Assembly (NCBI GenBank): GCA_900543445.1
Contig: UQRC01000002.1
Location: 62,001-126,000, forward strand
Source: an uncultured Lachnobacterium sp.
GTDB lineage: Bacteria > Bacillota > Clostridia > Lachnospirales > Lachnospiraceae
DNA length: 64,000 nucleotides
Direction of reading: 5' to 3'
This document shows, one piece after another, positions 38,160 to 46,067 of the stretch (the stretch's first letter is position 1; every line of letters starts with the position of its first letter). The notes beneath the pieces are model-generated. The model saw only the letters and a list, made by a program, of their open reading frames with translations. It was not told where the DNA came from and ran no database searches. The position numbers were made by a program, and so were the translations under genes.

Positions 38160-38183
38160 GAACATCGAAATGTTCTTATTTTT
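38160..38183 (+). terminator. Terminator after the DUF3842 gene
   Basis: GAACAT / ATGTTC stem with a CGAA tetraloop, followed by TTATTTTT, about 55 bases past the stop. Confidence 0.65.
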
Positions 38184-38225
38184 ATATAATTCAGTATCTG
38201 TTACTTATGTTTATGCATATCAGGA

Positions 38226-38266
38226 AGGTATGCGGCAACTCCCGTGGAGTTTACCGTATACCTTTT
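38226..38266 (+). terminator. Terminator-like hairpin in the leader of the ECF operon
   Basis: Long hairpin: AGGTATGCGG / CCGTATACCT (10 bp, one G-U), then AACTCC / GGAGTT with a CGT loop, followed by TTTTC. It lies 63 bases before the ATP-binding protein start and after the DUF3842 terminator, so it could be an attenuator for the transporter rather than a spare terminator. No known riboswitch consensus was recognised in front of it. Confidence 0.6.
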
Positions 38267-38328
38267 CTTATGCGCGAAACAACAGGCTAAAGTTTGTACA
38301 AGACAACGAGAGGAAAGGAAGCGTACTT

Positions 38329-39243
38329 ATGATCCATGCGGACAATTTAATTTTTTCCTATGATTATGCAGGCGCTCCTTCCAAAGCCTTGGATGATGTC
38401 ACTTTTTCTGTGAAACCGGGCGAATTTATTGCGATCCTCGGACACAACGGCTGCGGTAAATCAACGCTTGCCAAGCATCTGAATGCACTGCTTCCGCTGC
38501 AAAGCGGCAGCCTTACGGTCGCCGGACTTGACGCAGCCAATCCCCGGAATTCGAGCGAACTGCGCCGCAAAGTCGGCATGGTTTTTCAGAATCCAGACAA
38601 TCAGTTCGTCTCCACCGTAATCGAGGAGGATGTTGCGTTCGGACTGCGCAATTATGATGTTCCGGAAGAAATCATTGAAACAAGAGTGAAAGAAGCACTT
38701 CACCTTGTCGATATGGACGGCTACGAGAAGCGCGCCCCACACTCACTCTCCGGCGGCCAGAAGCAGCGGATCGCTTTGGCGGGTGTTCTGGCAATGGATC
38801 CCGAACTTCTGGTTCTGGACGAGGTAACTTCCATGCTGGATCCCGAAGGGCAACGCGAAGTTCTTTCTATTATAAGAAGACTTCACGATCACGGAAAAAC
38901 AATCATCATGATTACACATGAGATCAAAGAAACGCTATATGCAGATCGCATCCTTCTCATGCAGGATGGCAAAATATTAGCTGACGGAACTCCACACGAA
39001 ATTCTGACGGACACAGTACTGTTGGCGCAAACAAGTTTACGGCCACCGATGCCCGTACAAGTGTATCTCGAACTTAATGCACAAGGGTTTCCCCTGCCCG
39101 ACATTCCCCTTACCAGGGAGGAATTGGTTGCGGAATTACTGCAACTCTATCAACAGGTTCCGACACCTGACTGCATAGGCGAAACGTGTCCCAACAATCC
39201 GACAGTCACGCGAACAAATTCGAAGGGCGGTGAACCTTCATGA
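38329..39243 (+). CDS. ECF transporter ATP-binding protein
   Basis: 304 residues from the ATG at 38329, preceded by GGAAAGGAAG. The upstream open frame to 38140 has no site and crosses two hairpins. Walker A is GHNGCGKST, the Q-loop is FQNPDNQF, the signature is LSGGQKQRI and Walker B is LLVLDEVTS, as in EcfA/CbiO ATPases. A 60-residue tail after the ATPase core ends with CIGETCPNNPTVTRTN, unusual for the family. It powers vitamin or metal uptake by the T and S subunits encoded next. Only one ATPase gene is present; general ECF modules carry two, so this may form a homodimer. The stop overlaps the EcfT start by four bases. Confidence 0.92.
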   Translation: MIHADNLIFSYDYAGAPSKALDDVTFSVKPGEFIAILGHNGCGKSTLAKHLNALLPLQSGSLTVAGLDAANPRNSSELRRKVGMVFQNPDNQFVSTVIEEDVAFGLRNYDVPEEIIETRVKEALHLVDMDGYEKRAPHSLSGGQKQRIALAGVLAMDPELLVLDEVTSMLDPEGQREVLSIIRRLHDHGKTIIMITHEIKETLYADRILLMQDGKILADGTPHEILTDTVLLAQTSLRPPMPVQVYLELNAQGFPLPDIPLTREELVAELLQLYQQVPTPDCIGETCPNNPTVTRTNSKGGEPS

Positions 39244-40031
39244 GAGAAGCGATATCCGGCACCTACGTTCCGGGGCAATCACCCCTGCATCGTTTTGATG
39301 CACGCGCCAAATTCTTTAGCTTCCTGCTTCTGATCGTGGCAGTCATCCTGACGCACAGTTCCTTAGAATATGTTATGATCACAGCGATATGGATTGCACT
39401 GATTGCTTTGTCGCACTGTCCTCTGCGCCCAATATTCGGATCCGTACAGCGGATGCGCTGGTTTTTTATCCTTGTATTCCTGACCAATGCATTCTTCTTT
39501 CACGCGGATCATCCTCTGTGGAAATGGTGGATCTTCACACTTTCGCAGGAGGGAATTGCGCAGGGATTTCAGGTCATCTATCGTGTCATCCTGATCCTTG
39601 TGCTCAGCAATCTTCTGACGCTGACAACGCCACCGCTTGCGATCACCGGAGCGATCCAGACGATGCTTCGTCCACTGAAATTCATTCGGCTTCCGGCGGA
39701 CGATATCGCAATGATCCTATCGGTTGCGATCCAGTTTATTCCAACGCTGATGGAAGAGACGGACAGTATCCGGAAGGCGCAGATTGCAAGAGGTGCCCGA
39801 CTTGACAGTAAGCGGCTGACGGAACGTGCACGCGCGATGCTTCCTCTCGTCATTCCAATTTTCGTGGCAGCCTTCCGGCGCGCGGACGAACTTGCGATGG
39901 CGATGGAAGCGCGAGGCTATCGCAGAGGCTCGTATCAGGTGCCGCAAAAGCATAAATCCATCCCACGAAGCGGATGGTGCGCACTGTGTTTGTGCACACT
40001 TCTTATTGTTGCAGAAATTCTGATTGTATAA
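39240..40031 (+). CDS. ECF transporter transmembrane (T) subunit
   Basis: 263 residues with about five membrane segments. Two cytoplasmic coupling motifs typical of EcfT appear: IARGARLD near residue 183 and EARGYRRG near residue 232, which dock on the ATPase. It starts in the stop of the ATPase gene, so the two are translationally coupled. With the S subunit at 40097-40648 it makes an energy-coupling-factor importer for a micronutrient. Confidence 0.92.
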   Translation: MREAISGTYVPGQSPLHRFDARAKFFSFLLLIVAVILTHSSLEYVMITAIWIALIALSHCPLRPIFGSVQRMRWFFILVFLTNAFFFHADHPLWKWWIFTLSQEGIAQGFQVIYRVILILVLSNLLTLTTPPLAITGAIQTMLRPLKFIRLPADDIAMILSVAIQFIPTLMEETDSIRKAQIARGARLDSKRLTERARAMLPLVIPIFVAAFRRADELAMAMEARGYRRGSYQVPQKHKSIPRSGWCALCLCTLLIVAEILIV

Positions 40032-40096
40032 TGTAAATTGACACATATACTGATAAATCGAAAATGAAGTATTGAAAAAGAAAGAGGTATTCTGTT

Positions 40097-40648
40097 ATGA
40101 AAGAAATGTCTTATGTAAAGAAATCGATTATTACTGCCGTATGTATCGCACTTTGCTACATACTCCCAATGTTGTTTCACGGAATCCCGAATGCAGGCAG
40201 CATCTTCTGCCCGATGCATATTCCGGTATTTCTCTGCGGTCTGGTAGCCGGCTGGCCTTTTGGCTTATTATGCGGTATCGCCGGTCCTGCATTATCAAGT
40301 GTTCTCACTAGTATGCCTCCGGTTGCGATCCTGCCTTCTATGATGGTTGAACTGGCATTCTACGGAATCATCGCCGGTGTTATGATGAAGTTTGTCCGCA
40401 CAAAGAATATCTACGCGGATCTCTACATCAGTCTGATCGCAGCGATCGTATGCGGACGAATTCTTGCAGGTATCACTAAGGCACTGATCTTCTCCGCAGG
40501 CTCCTACTCTATGGGTGCATGGGTATCCGGATATGTCGTAACAAGCTGGCCTGGAACTTTAATCCAGCTGATCTTCATCCCAAGTATCGTATTTGCACTG
40601 ATGAAAGCGCACCTGATTCCGGAGCGCTATCCAGGAACCGACCGGTAA
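40097..40648 (+). CDS. ECF transporter substrate-binding (S) component
   Basis: 183 residues, about six membrane segments, no water-soluble domain. It contains CPMHIPVFLCGLVAGWPFGLLC and TSMPPVAILPSMMVELAFYG, which match ECF-type S components. The substrate is not certain; vitamins such as pantothenate, folate, riboflavin or a corrinoid precursor are usual cargos, and I see no riboswitch that would decide. AAAGAGG lies nine bases before the ATG. It is 65 bases after EcfT and 58 before a methyltransferase gene. Confidence 0.85.
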   Translation: MKEMSYVKKSIITAVCIALCYILPMLFHGIPNAGSIFCPMHIPVFLCGLVAGWPFGLLCGIAGPALSSVLTSMPPVAILPSMMVELAFYGIIAGVMMKFVRTKNIYADLYISLIAAIVCGRILAGITKALIFSAGSYSMGAWVSGYVVTSWPGTLIQLIFIPSIVFALMKAHLIPERYPGTDR

Positions 40649-40706
40649 AAAGCGCTACATCTACACAATGAAAAAATGAGCGAACGCTCAATGAACGAGG
40701 TTAAAC

Positions 40707-41294
40707 ATGAATAAACAGGATGTCATTACATTTTTTGATCACTACGCATCCACCTGGGATGCCGATATGATAAGAAACGAATCGGTCATCAACACGATTC
40801 TTGACAACGGTGGAGTCACTACAGGCTGCACCGTTCTTGACGTCGCTTGTGGGACCGGCGTGTTATTTTCGGATTACTTACAGCGCAATGTAAAAAACGT
40901 AACCGCTGTGGACATCTCACCGGAGATGGCACGCATCGCAGCAGGCAAATATCCGAACAGTCCGATTGAAGTCATCTGCGGCGATATCGAAACTTTATCG
41001 CTCGATCAGAAATTCGACTGCTGCATGGTCTATAATGCATTCCCGCATTTTCCGGATCCCAAGCATCTGATTGCGGTTCTTGCCTCTCATCTGAAGCCGG
41101 GCGGAACACTCTCCGTCGCGCATGGTATGAGCCGTGAGTGGATCAACCGACACCACGAGGGGCGCGCAAGCAAGGTTTCCATGGGATTGCTCAGCGAGCA
41201 GGAACTCGCGAATATTTTTTCCAACTATCTTGAAGTAACAACCGTGATCTCAAACGAAGAAATGTATCAGGTGTGTGGAAGAAAACGCGAATAG
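40707..41294 (+). CDS. Class I SAM-dependent methyltransferase
   Basis: 195 residues. It starts MNKQDVITFFDHYASTWD; the SAM-binding motif I is VLDVACGTGVLFSDY near residue 45, then VDISPEMA and the late LKPGGTLSVAHG. Small-molecule methyltransferases of the UbiE/type-11 group look like this. Its position at the end of the ECF operon suggests a role in modifying the imported vitamin or a precursor, which is unproven. GAGG precedes the ATG and a strong bidirectional terminator follows. Confidence 0.88.
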   Translation: MNKQDVITFFDHYASTWDADMIRNESVINTILDNGGVTTGCTVLDVACGTGVLFSDYLQRNVKNVTAVDISPEMARIAAGKYPNSPIEVICGDIETLSLDQKFDCCMVYNAFPHFPDPKHLIAVLASHLKPGGTLSVAHGMSREWINRHHEGRASKVSMGLLSEQELANIFSNYLEVTTVISNEEMYQVCGRKRE

Positions 41295-41323
41295 TTTGAT
41301 CTTGTTTTCATTCGATCACTTAA

Positions 41324-41363
41324 AAAGGCTATATACAATGGATTCCCATTGCGTATAGCCTTT
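41324..41363. terminator. Bidirectional terminator between convergent genes
   Basis: AAAGGCTATA / TATAGCCTTT (10 bp) with an inner CAATGG / CCATTG stem. The minus direction is followed by TTTTT and the plus direction by GTTTAAT. It closes both the ECF-methyltransferase unit and the transglutaminase-like gene. Confidence 0.85.
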
Positions 41364-41391
41364 GTTTAATCTGTTTACATAATTTATGAAA

Positions 41392-42765
41392 TTACCGGCA
41401 ATTGTATCCTTCACCTGTCAGATAATAATTTTCCCACAGATATTTGCTGTCATCGGCAAGATCCTTAATTGTATTTGCCGTATGGTTCGACCATAACGTC
41501 TCGGAAAGATAATACGTATACCGTTCTCCTCCACCACTATGTCCATTCATAATCGGATCGTCCCATGTACAATCAATATAGTACCATGTACCATCAACCT
41601 TAACCTGATTCCATGCGTGTCCACCACCCTTCGCAGTACCGGTTACATACTGACAATCTAATCCAGCTGCAGATGCCATCATATAGAACGCGATCGCGTA
41701 ACTCTGACAAACGCCTTCTTTGTGTATTAATACGCCACAAGCTCCATACGCCCAATTTTCTGCGGATTCATAATCCCCGTTATTGACATAATTGGCGCTG
41801 TAAATCAGATAATCATGGATAGCCTTCACCTTCTCCTCTTCACTCATGCCATCCTTAATGACCTGATCAACAGCTGCAAAGGCGGCATCAAATACTTCCT
41901 TGCTTGTATCCGAGTATCCGGTCGCATCCTTCTTGAGAAGTGCATTTTTTACTGAATAACTGAAGCTTTCGTTCTTGCTGTATTTCTGCTTTCCTGCAAC
42001 AATCGTAACTTTATGCGTTCCCGGAGTAAATATCATTTTGTCTGGTAATAGCTTCCCATCCAATAAAATAGTAATACCCTTCTTCTTCAACTGCTTATAG
42101 CTCAATGATTCATCAAGCAATTCCATCTTTAGGGAATCTACATCGTAACTTACACCTGCCTCAACACCGGAATCGTTCCATGCATTATTGTTTTCAAAGC
42201 TTGCAAAGATCACATCTTTGCTACACACATAAACAAGTGTCATTTTCGAAAAAGAACCATACGAGTAGTTAATGTATGCTGATCCCACTCCGGAAACCTT
42301 CCACTTCCATATCCCAGTCTTACTTACTTCCTCACGATTTATATCATCAAATATTAATTTCACCTGACTCGTATCATATTTGTCCGAAACCAGCTTTAAC
42401 TGACATTTCTGACCACTGATAATCATTTCCTGATTCAGTCTCACATCACTCTTCTTCGCCGGCACGACCGTGATCGTATAATTTTTCTTCTTCGCACCAC
42501 TTTGAACGGTGAGTTTGGTCACACCGAGTCGAAGCGCCTTAAAGTTTCCCTTCTTGTCTACGGTTGCGACCTTCGGATTGGAACTTGTAAATTTACAGTT
42601 CTTATATCCACTCGGAATCTTTACCTTCGCAGTCTTTTTGCAGACCACCTGCGTGGATTTTGTAATGCTTTGTACAGTAGCAGCTTCTACAGTCTCCACC
42701 GGCGATCCGTTCACGCCAACCGATGATACCGCAAGCGCAAGCACAAACGTCAAGCATCTTTTCAT
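41392..42765 (-). CDS. Secreted transglutaminase-like (cysteine protease fold) protein with Big_2-like domain
   Basis: 457 residues from the ATG at 42765. The signal peptide MKRCLTFVLALAVSSVGVNG ends near VEA. Then come a Big_2-like domain (about 30-110; SSNPKVATVDKKGNFKAL), a middle beta region, and a transglutaminase-like domain (about 310-430) with the triad Cys in KEGVCQSYA, His in GGGHAWNQV and Asp in WYYIDCTWDDP. It should act outside the cell as a cross-linking, peptidase or wall-binding protein. The start is awkward: AAGGAG lies 20 bases upstream of this ATG, and a TTG at 42813 in frame lies only a few bases after the likely transcription start. The 42765 ATG gives the cleanest signal peptide. 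Confidence 0.85.
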   Translation of the reverse strand: MKRCLTFVLALAVSSVGVNGSPVETVEAATVQSITKSTQVVCKKTAKVKIPSGYKNCKFTSSNPKVATVDKKGNFKALRLGVTKLTVQSGAKKKNYTITVVPAKKSDVRLNQEMIISGQKCQLKLVSDKYDTSQVKLIFDDINREEVSKTGIWKWKVSGVGSAYINYSYGSFSKMTLVYVCSKDVIFASFENNNAWNDSGVEAGVSYDVDSLKMELLDESLSYKQLKKKGITILLDGKLLPDKMIFTPGTHKVTIVAGKQKYSKNESFSYSVKNALLKKDATGYSDTSKEVFDAAFAAVDQVIKDGMSEEEKVKAIHDYLIYSANYVNNGDYESAENWAYGACGVLIHKEGVCQSYAIAFYMMASAAGLDCQYVTGTAKGGGHAWNQVKVDGTWYYIDCTWDDPIMNGHSGGGERYTYYLSETLWSNHTANTIKDLADDSKYLWENYYLTGEGYNCR

Positions 42766-42827
42766 CAACTTGTTTATTTTTCTAACTCCTTCATCTTGTC
42801 TTTTTATCCCCAAAAACGTCTGGACTA

Positions 42828-42856
42828 AGTATAGACTACTTCCATTCGTTTCGCAA
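42828..42856 (-). promoter_or_regulatory. Promoter of the transglutaminase-like gene
   Basis: Minus strand: TTGCGA (42851-42856), 17-base spacer, TATACT (42828-42833). Confidence 0.65.
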
Positions 42857-42964
42857 GAGAACGAATTCCATTGTGAGATGTGCTATTTCTTGAATTACCT
42901 GACCTTGGCGGCAAAAATGTATATCAGGTCAGGGATTGGACGACTTTCTCTTGACCCGGGCGGC

Positions 42965-42990
42965 AAAAATCCCCGGCATCACTGCCGGGG
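42965..42990 (-). terminator. Terminator at the end of the Opp-esterase-ceramidase gene run
   Basis: CCCCGGCA / TGCCGGGG (8 bp) with a 4-base loop, followed on the minus strand by ATTTTTG. It lies eight bases beyond the stop of the 79-residue protein. A TTTTT run near the plus-strand side makes it possibly bidirectional. Confidence 0.85.
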
Positions 42991-42998
42991 AACCATTT

Positions 42999-43238
42999 TT
43001 ATTTCTCTACCGGAACAAGGTAATCCTTGATCAACTCATAATCTTCGATGTTGTAGCAGACGATCTCATATTCCTTGATGTCCGGATTGCTGAACACACG
43101 GGTCAGACCGATGAACTGCGTGAGCTTGGATGCAAGATTGAGCACATCCTTCTCATCGGTGATCAGCTCGACTCTGCCCTCGCATTTCTCCAACGTCTTA
43201 AAAAATCCGTCAATATCTTTAATCTCTTTTACTCTCAT
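42999..43238 (-). CDS. Small protein, HPr-fold-like, function unknown
   Basis: 79 residues, MRVKEIKDIDGFFKTLEKCEG start, with GAAGGAGG before the ATG. The pattern of strands and the segment DVLNLASKLTQFIG recall HPr phosphocarrier domains (the N-L-K-S helix), but the phospho-His is absent, so it would not carry phosphate as HPr does. Fold assignment is by eye and tentative. It follows the FUSC-type gene by 100 bases and is closed by a strong terminator. Confidence 0.65.
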   Translation of the reverse strand: MRVKEIKDIDGFFKTLEKCEGRVELITDEKDVLNLASKLTQFIGLTRVFSNPDIKEYEIVCYNIEDYELIKDYLVPVEK

Positions 43239-43283
43239 GCGAACCTCCTTCTTTCATGATTCTCGCCACGTCCATTCACTTTC

Positions 43284-43344
43284 GATTTCATGTTCCTTTA
43301 CATGTCATTTCGTTTTTGATTTCATGCGTCTTTATATGTCATTT
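43284..43344. repeat. Tandem direct repeat, two units of about 27 bp, period 34
   Basis: GATTTCATG, three variable bases, CTTTA, one variable base, ATGTCATTT occurs at 43284-43310 and again at 43318-43344. The second unit includes the stop codon of the FUSC-type gene (minus strand), so the first looks like a duplication of the gene's very end. Function unknown. Confidence 0.7.
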
Positions 43345-43893
43345 TGCCTCTGTCTTCGCCCCGGTAAAAAGGGAAAAGCACCATGTTACCAGCATAACGA
43401 TAAGTACGCCGATGATTGTTGACAGTAACCGGAAGCAGCCATAGTAGATACGCGCGGTACTTTGGAACGTACAGGTCACGAGAATGAATGTGACGCCGCC
43501 GATTCTGGCATTGATATAAGGTACTTTTGCTGCTTTGCAAAAAAATAATGTTACAAGGATTCCAAGCATAACAAGGATTGCCATCACCCAGTCGTTTCCG
43601 ATGAGATTGTCAAGAAAGATCACACAGATACCGACCAGACCACCGATAAAAGTGATGATGATTCGGTTGACACCGGCTCTCCAGCTGATCTTGGTATTGT
43701 CCTGACAGCAAAGCATACATGCGATGCACATCGTCATCTTCTGCACCACTTCGATGTTCCGGCCTTCAACAGAGAGCGTCAGTCCTGCTTTACTGCAGAT
43801 TGTACTCACGAGGAAGCAGACCAGGACAGCGACCGCCATGCGGATATCCAGAATCGTTATTTTTGCTTCTTCTGTTTGTGTTGGCATTGCCAT
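43339..43893 (-). CDS. Short FUSC/aromatic-acid-exporter-like membrane protein
   Basis: 184 residues from the ATG at 43893, preceded by GGAGGAG at seven bases; an in-frame upstream ATG at 43932 lies inside the previous gene. Five or so membrane segments, with LDIRMAVAVLVCFLVST at the start and CQDNTKISWRAGVNRI in the middle, resemble the N-terminal membrane half of FUSC/ArAE proteins, which export aromatic acids. The cytoplasmic C-terminal domain of longer relatives is missing, as in many clostridial versions. It starts one base after the stop of the ceramidase-like gene, so it belongs to that operon. Confidence 0.78.
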   Translation of the reverse strand: MAMPTQTEEAKITILDIRMAVAVLVCFLVSTICSKAGLTLSVEGRNIEVVQKMTMCIACMLCCQDNTKISWRAGVNRIIITFIGGLVGICVIFLDNLIGNDWVMAILVMLGILVTLFFCKAAKVPYINARIGGVTFILVTCTFQSTARIYYGCFRLLSTIIGVLIVMLVTWCFSLFTGAKTEAK

Positions 43894-43894
43894 C

Positions 43895-45160
43895 TTATTT
43901 CTCCTCCAATAATTGAATTGCTGTATCAACAAATTTCTCTGCGGCTCCCGGCATCAGCATCGAAGTTAACGCCTCCCAGGAAAGTCTCTCGTAAGAGGCC
44001 TGATCCGGCATATATTTCATGCCGCCGCCGACCATGGACAGATACAGCGTATGCGGATATTTCGAGCGCTCCTGCAGCTGCCGCTCCGTACAGGCATTAA
44101 TCTCCGGCTTACCGGCCACGAGCGCCACATCCCCGAGTGTAATCACTTCTACCGGAAGGATTGCCTCCCCATCGTAGGTGAAAACAATCTCTCGATAAGG
44201 CTGCATCGGCACACGCTTCTTCGTCTGCCACTCAAAGGATCCGGCCCGGTGCTCAACGGATTGTACTTCATACAATCCGGCATCCGCAATAATCATCAGT
44301 GCCACTTGCGCCATCTCCTGCGCAAGTTCCTCTGCAAAGGCGATACCCTGCTTTACACCAAGGTCTATGGTCTCGATCTCCCCGTCCGCTCCGACGCGAT
44401 CATACCACGCGGTCTTCACCGGAATCCGGTCGCCCGCTGCTGCGGTACAGTACAGAACCGGCGCATTAAGCGCCTTCTCCAATTTTCTGCAGCACAGCCC
44501 CGGCGCGTCGGCGGAGATCAGCCGGTTTCCCGCATCCATCTCTGAGTTGTCGATGACACAAGGCTTCATACCGTAACTGATCAGCGATGCGATCACCTGA
44601 CCGTCCGGGTCACGGAACGTCAGGATCGTCATTGTTTCATTGGACTCTCCGAATCCTTTTGTTCCGATCCACCAGCCGCGCGGTGTCTCGATATCTCTTC
44701 CCTCGATCAGATTACATTCACCGGAGCCGACATACATCTTCGCGCAGGTCAACTGTGCTGCCTTCTTTGCGGCTTCCTGTAATGCCTGCATGATCGTCTG
44801 TTCGTACAGACTTCGCTTGTGCAGCACCAGAGAGGCATCTTCTTTCTCTTTGCCTTCGATCACCTGACCGCCGAGCCCCACTCTTGGGCCACCCGGCGCA
44901 TGCGGTGTCGTAATCGCATGGGTGACATGGATCCATACATTCTGCTTCGGCGTGTCTGTGATCTCTGCCACCGCCTCCCTGCATTTCTCCAGAAAATCGT
45001 CCCATAACATAACGATCTCTATTGATACAATCGCTATCTTTTGTGCTTCCTCTATAATAAGAACGCTCGCCTTGGGCAAATCGTGAACGCCCCGGAAGCC
45101 TTCCAGAGGAAACAACTCCTCCGGAAATCTGATTTCGGCATTTCCAGCTCCTGCCTTCAT
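43895..45160 (-). CDS. Neutral/alkaline ceramidase N-terminal domain-like hydrolase
   Basis: 421 residues from the ATG at 45160, with AAGGAGG at seven bases; a GTG at 45178 would overlap that site. The opening KAGAGNAEIRFPEELFPLEGF and the segments VWIHVTHAITTPHAPGG and ISADAPGLCCRKLEK match proteins annotated with the neutral ceramidase N-terminal domain (THxHSxP-type metal site, here VTHAITTPHAPGG). True ceramidases are secreted and about 650-700 residues with a C-terminal Ig domain; this one is shorter and lacks a signal peptide, so it acts in the cytoplasm on an unknown amide or ester. It follows the MBL-fold gene by 23 bases. Confidence 0.75.
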   Translation of the reverse strand: MKAGAGNAEIRFPEELFPLEGFRGVHDLPKASVLIIEEAQKIAIVSIEIVMLWDDFLEKCREAVAEITDTPKQNVWIHVTHAITTPHAPGGPRVGLGGQVIEGKEKEDASLVLHKRSLYEQTIMQALQEAAKKAAQLTCAKMYVGSGECNLIEGRDIETPRGWWIGTKGFGESNETMTILTFRDPDGQVIASLISYGMKPCVIDNSEMDAGNRLISADAPGLCCRKLEKALNAPVLYCTAAAGDRIPVKTAWYDRVGADGEIETIDLGVKQGIAFAEELAQEMAQVALMIIADAGLYEVQSVEHRAGSFEWQTKKRVPMQPYREIVFTYDGEAILPVEVITLGDVALVAGKPEINACTERQLQERSKYPHTLYLSMVGGGMKYMPDQASYERLSWEALTSMLMPGAAEKFVDTAIQLLEEK

Positions 45161-45183
45161 CCGATCTCCTCCTTCCACACACT

Positions 45184-46065
45184 CTAACGGTCAAATCGGA
45201 ATGTGTAATCCTTATATACCAATGTTTTTGTTGTACCTGTTCCATCAAATCCATGCTTCGGAATATCCTCCACATGTGGAAACTGGCAATCATATACTTT
45301 ATGTCCTTCCCATGTCGCCTGCTCCAGCTTCGGCCCGCCACCTTTGTGCTCCGGTGCGTCACTTACCCTACCTTCCAGAATCATCTCAGATGCTTCTAAA
45401 AACAGGTCAAACACTTCCGCGGGCAGGATACCCGGGCCTCCGCACAGGCGGGTAAATGCATCGCGGTACTGTGCAAGCTTCTTTAAGTTCTTATTCCATT
45501 CTTCTACCGAGCGACGGATGCCTTTGCCTTGGGGCATAAACTCATCGCCCGAGAAGAGATAGGCTCCCTTCCGGTCGAGAATTGCGATTCCATCATCGGT
45601 GTGATCGCCGATACGAAATACCTGCAGATTCCGACCCTTAAGCGGAACGATCTCACCATCTTCCACAACAACCTTCTCATAAGAATCCGGGAAAAAATCC
45701 ATACCCTCAAAACTCTTATAAGGAATGGATACCAGTGGAACTGCTTCCGCTGCCATATATGCCTTCTCAAAGTAGCAGTTGTTGGCAGAATGATCAAAAT
45801 GATGGTGTGTGTTGATCACACGTCGAACCGGCTTGCCACATAATTCCTCCAGAAATTCACGCAGATTTCCTGCGCCGTATCCGGTATCGATCGAGATGCC
45901 TTCGTCCTCTCCCACAAGCAGATAGTGATAATCTCCGGAGCTCATAATCTGCCATGTTGTCTCATCGAGCTGCGTAACCTCGTAATAAGGTTCATCCATC
46001 GGCGTATAACTTCCATCCTTGTGATGAAGCAGGATGTCATGCTTTGAAGAAAAATCAACGAGCAT
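45184..46065 (-). CDS. MBL-fold metallohydrolase
   Basis: 293 residues. The metal-binding motif INTHHHFDHSANN sits near residue 84. The later FRIGDHTDDGIAIL and YLFSGDEFMPQG supply further ligands. It begins MLVDFSSKHDILLHHKDG without a signal peptide. MBL-fold enzymes of this type hydrolyse esters, lactones, thioesters or sulfates; the substrate is unknown. It lies two bases after the esterase stop and 23 before the ceramidase-like gene, in the same operon. Confidence 0.88.
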   Translation of the reverse strand: MLVDFSSKHDILLHHKDGSYTPMDEPYYEVTQLDETTWQIMSSGDYHYLLVGEDEGISIDTGYGAGNLREFLEELCGKPVRRVINTHHHFDHSANNCYFEKAYMAAEAVPLVSIPYKSFEGMDFFPDSYEKVVVEDGEIVPLKGRNLQVFRIGDHTDDGIAILDRKGAYLFSGDEFMPQGKGIRRSVEEWNKNLKKLAQYRDAFTRLCGGPGILPAEVFDLFLEASEMILEGRVSDAPEHKGGGPKLEQATWEGHKVYDCQFPHVEDIPKHGFDGTGTTKTLVYKDYTFRFDR

Positions 46066-46067
46066 AG

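Noticed and set aside
38140..38328. N-terminal extension of the ECF ATPase with a possible start at 38140
   Set aside because: It crosses two terminator-like hairpins and lacks a ribosome site; the ATG at 38329 has one and starts the conserved fold.
38106..38328. Cobalamin, TPP, FMN, THF or preQ1 riboswitch in front of the ECF operon
   Set aside because: None of the core consensus elements that I know (for example the B12 box) is present; only a plain hairpin is supported.
44718..45362. 214-codon minus-strand frame with many Arg/His/Asp residues
   Set aside because: It overlaps the MBL-fold and ceramidase-like genes in another register and has no conserved motif.
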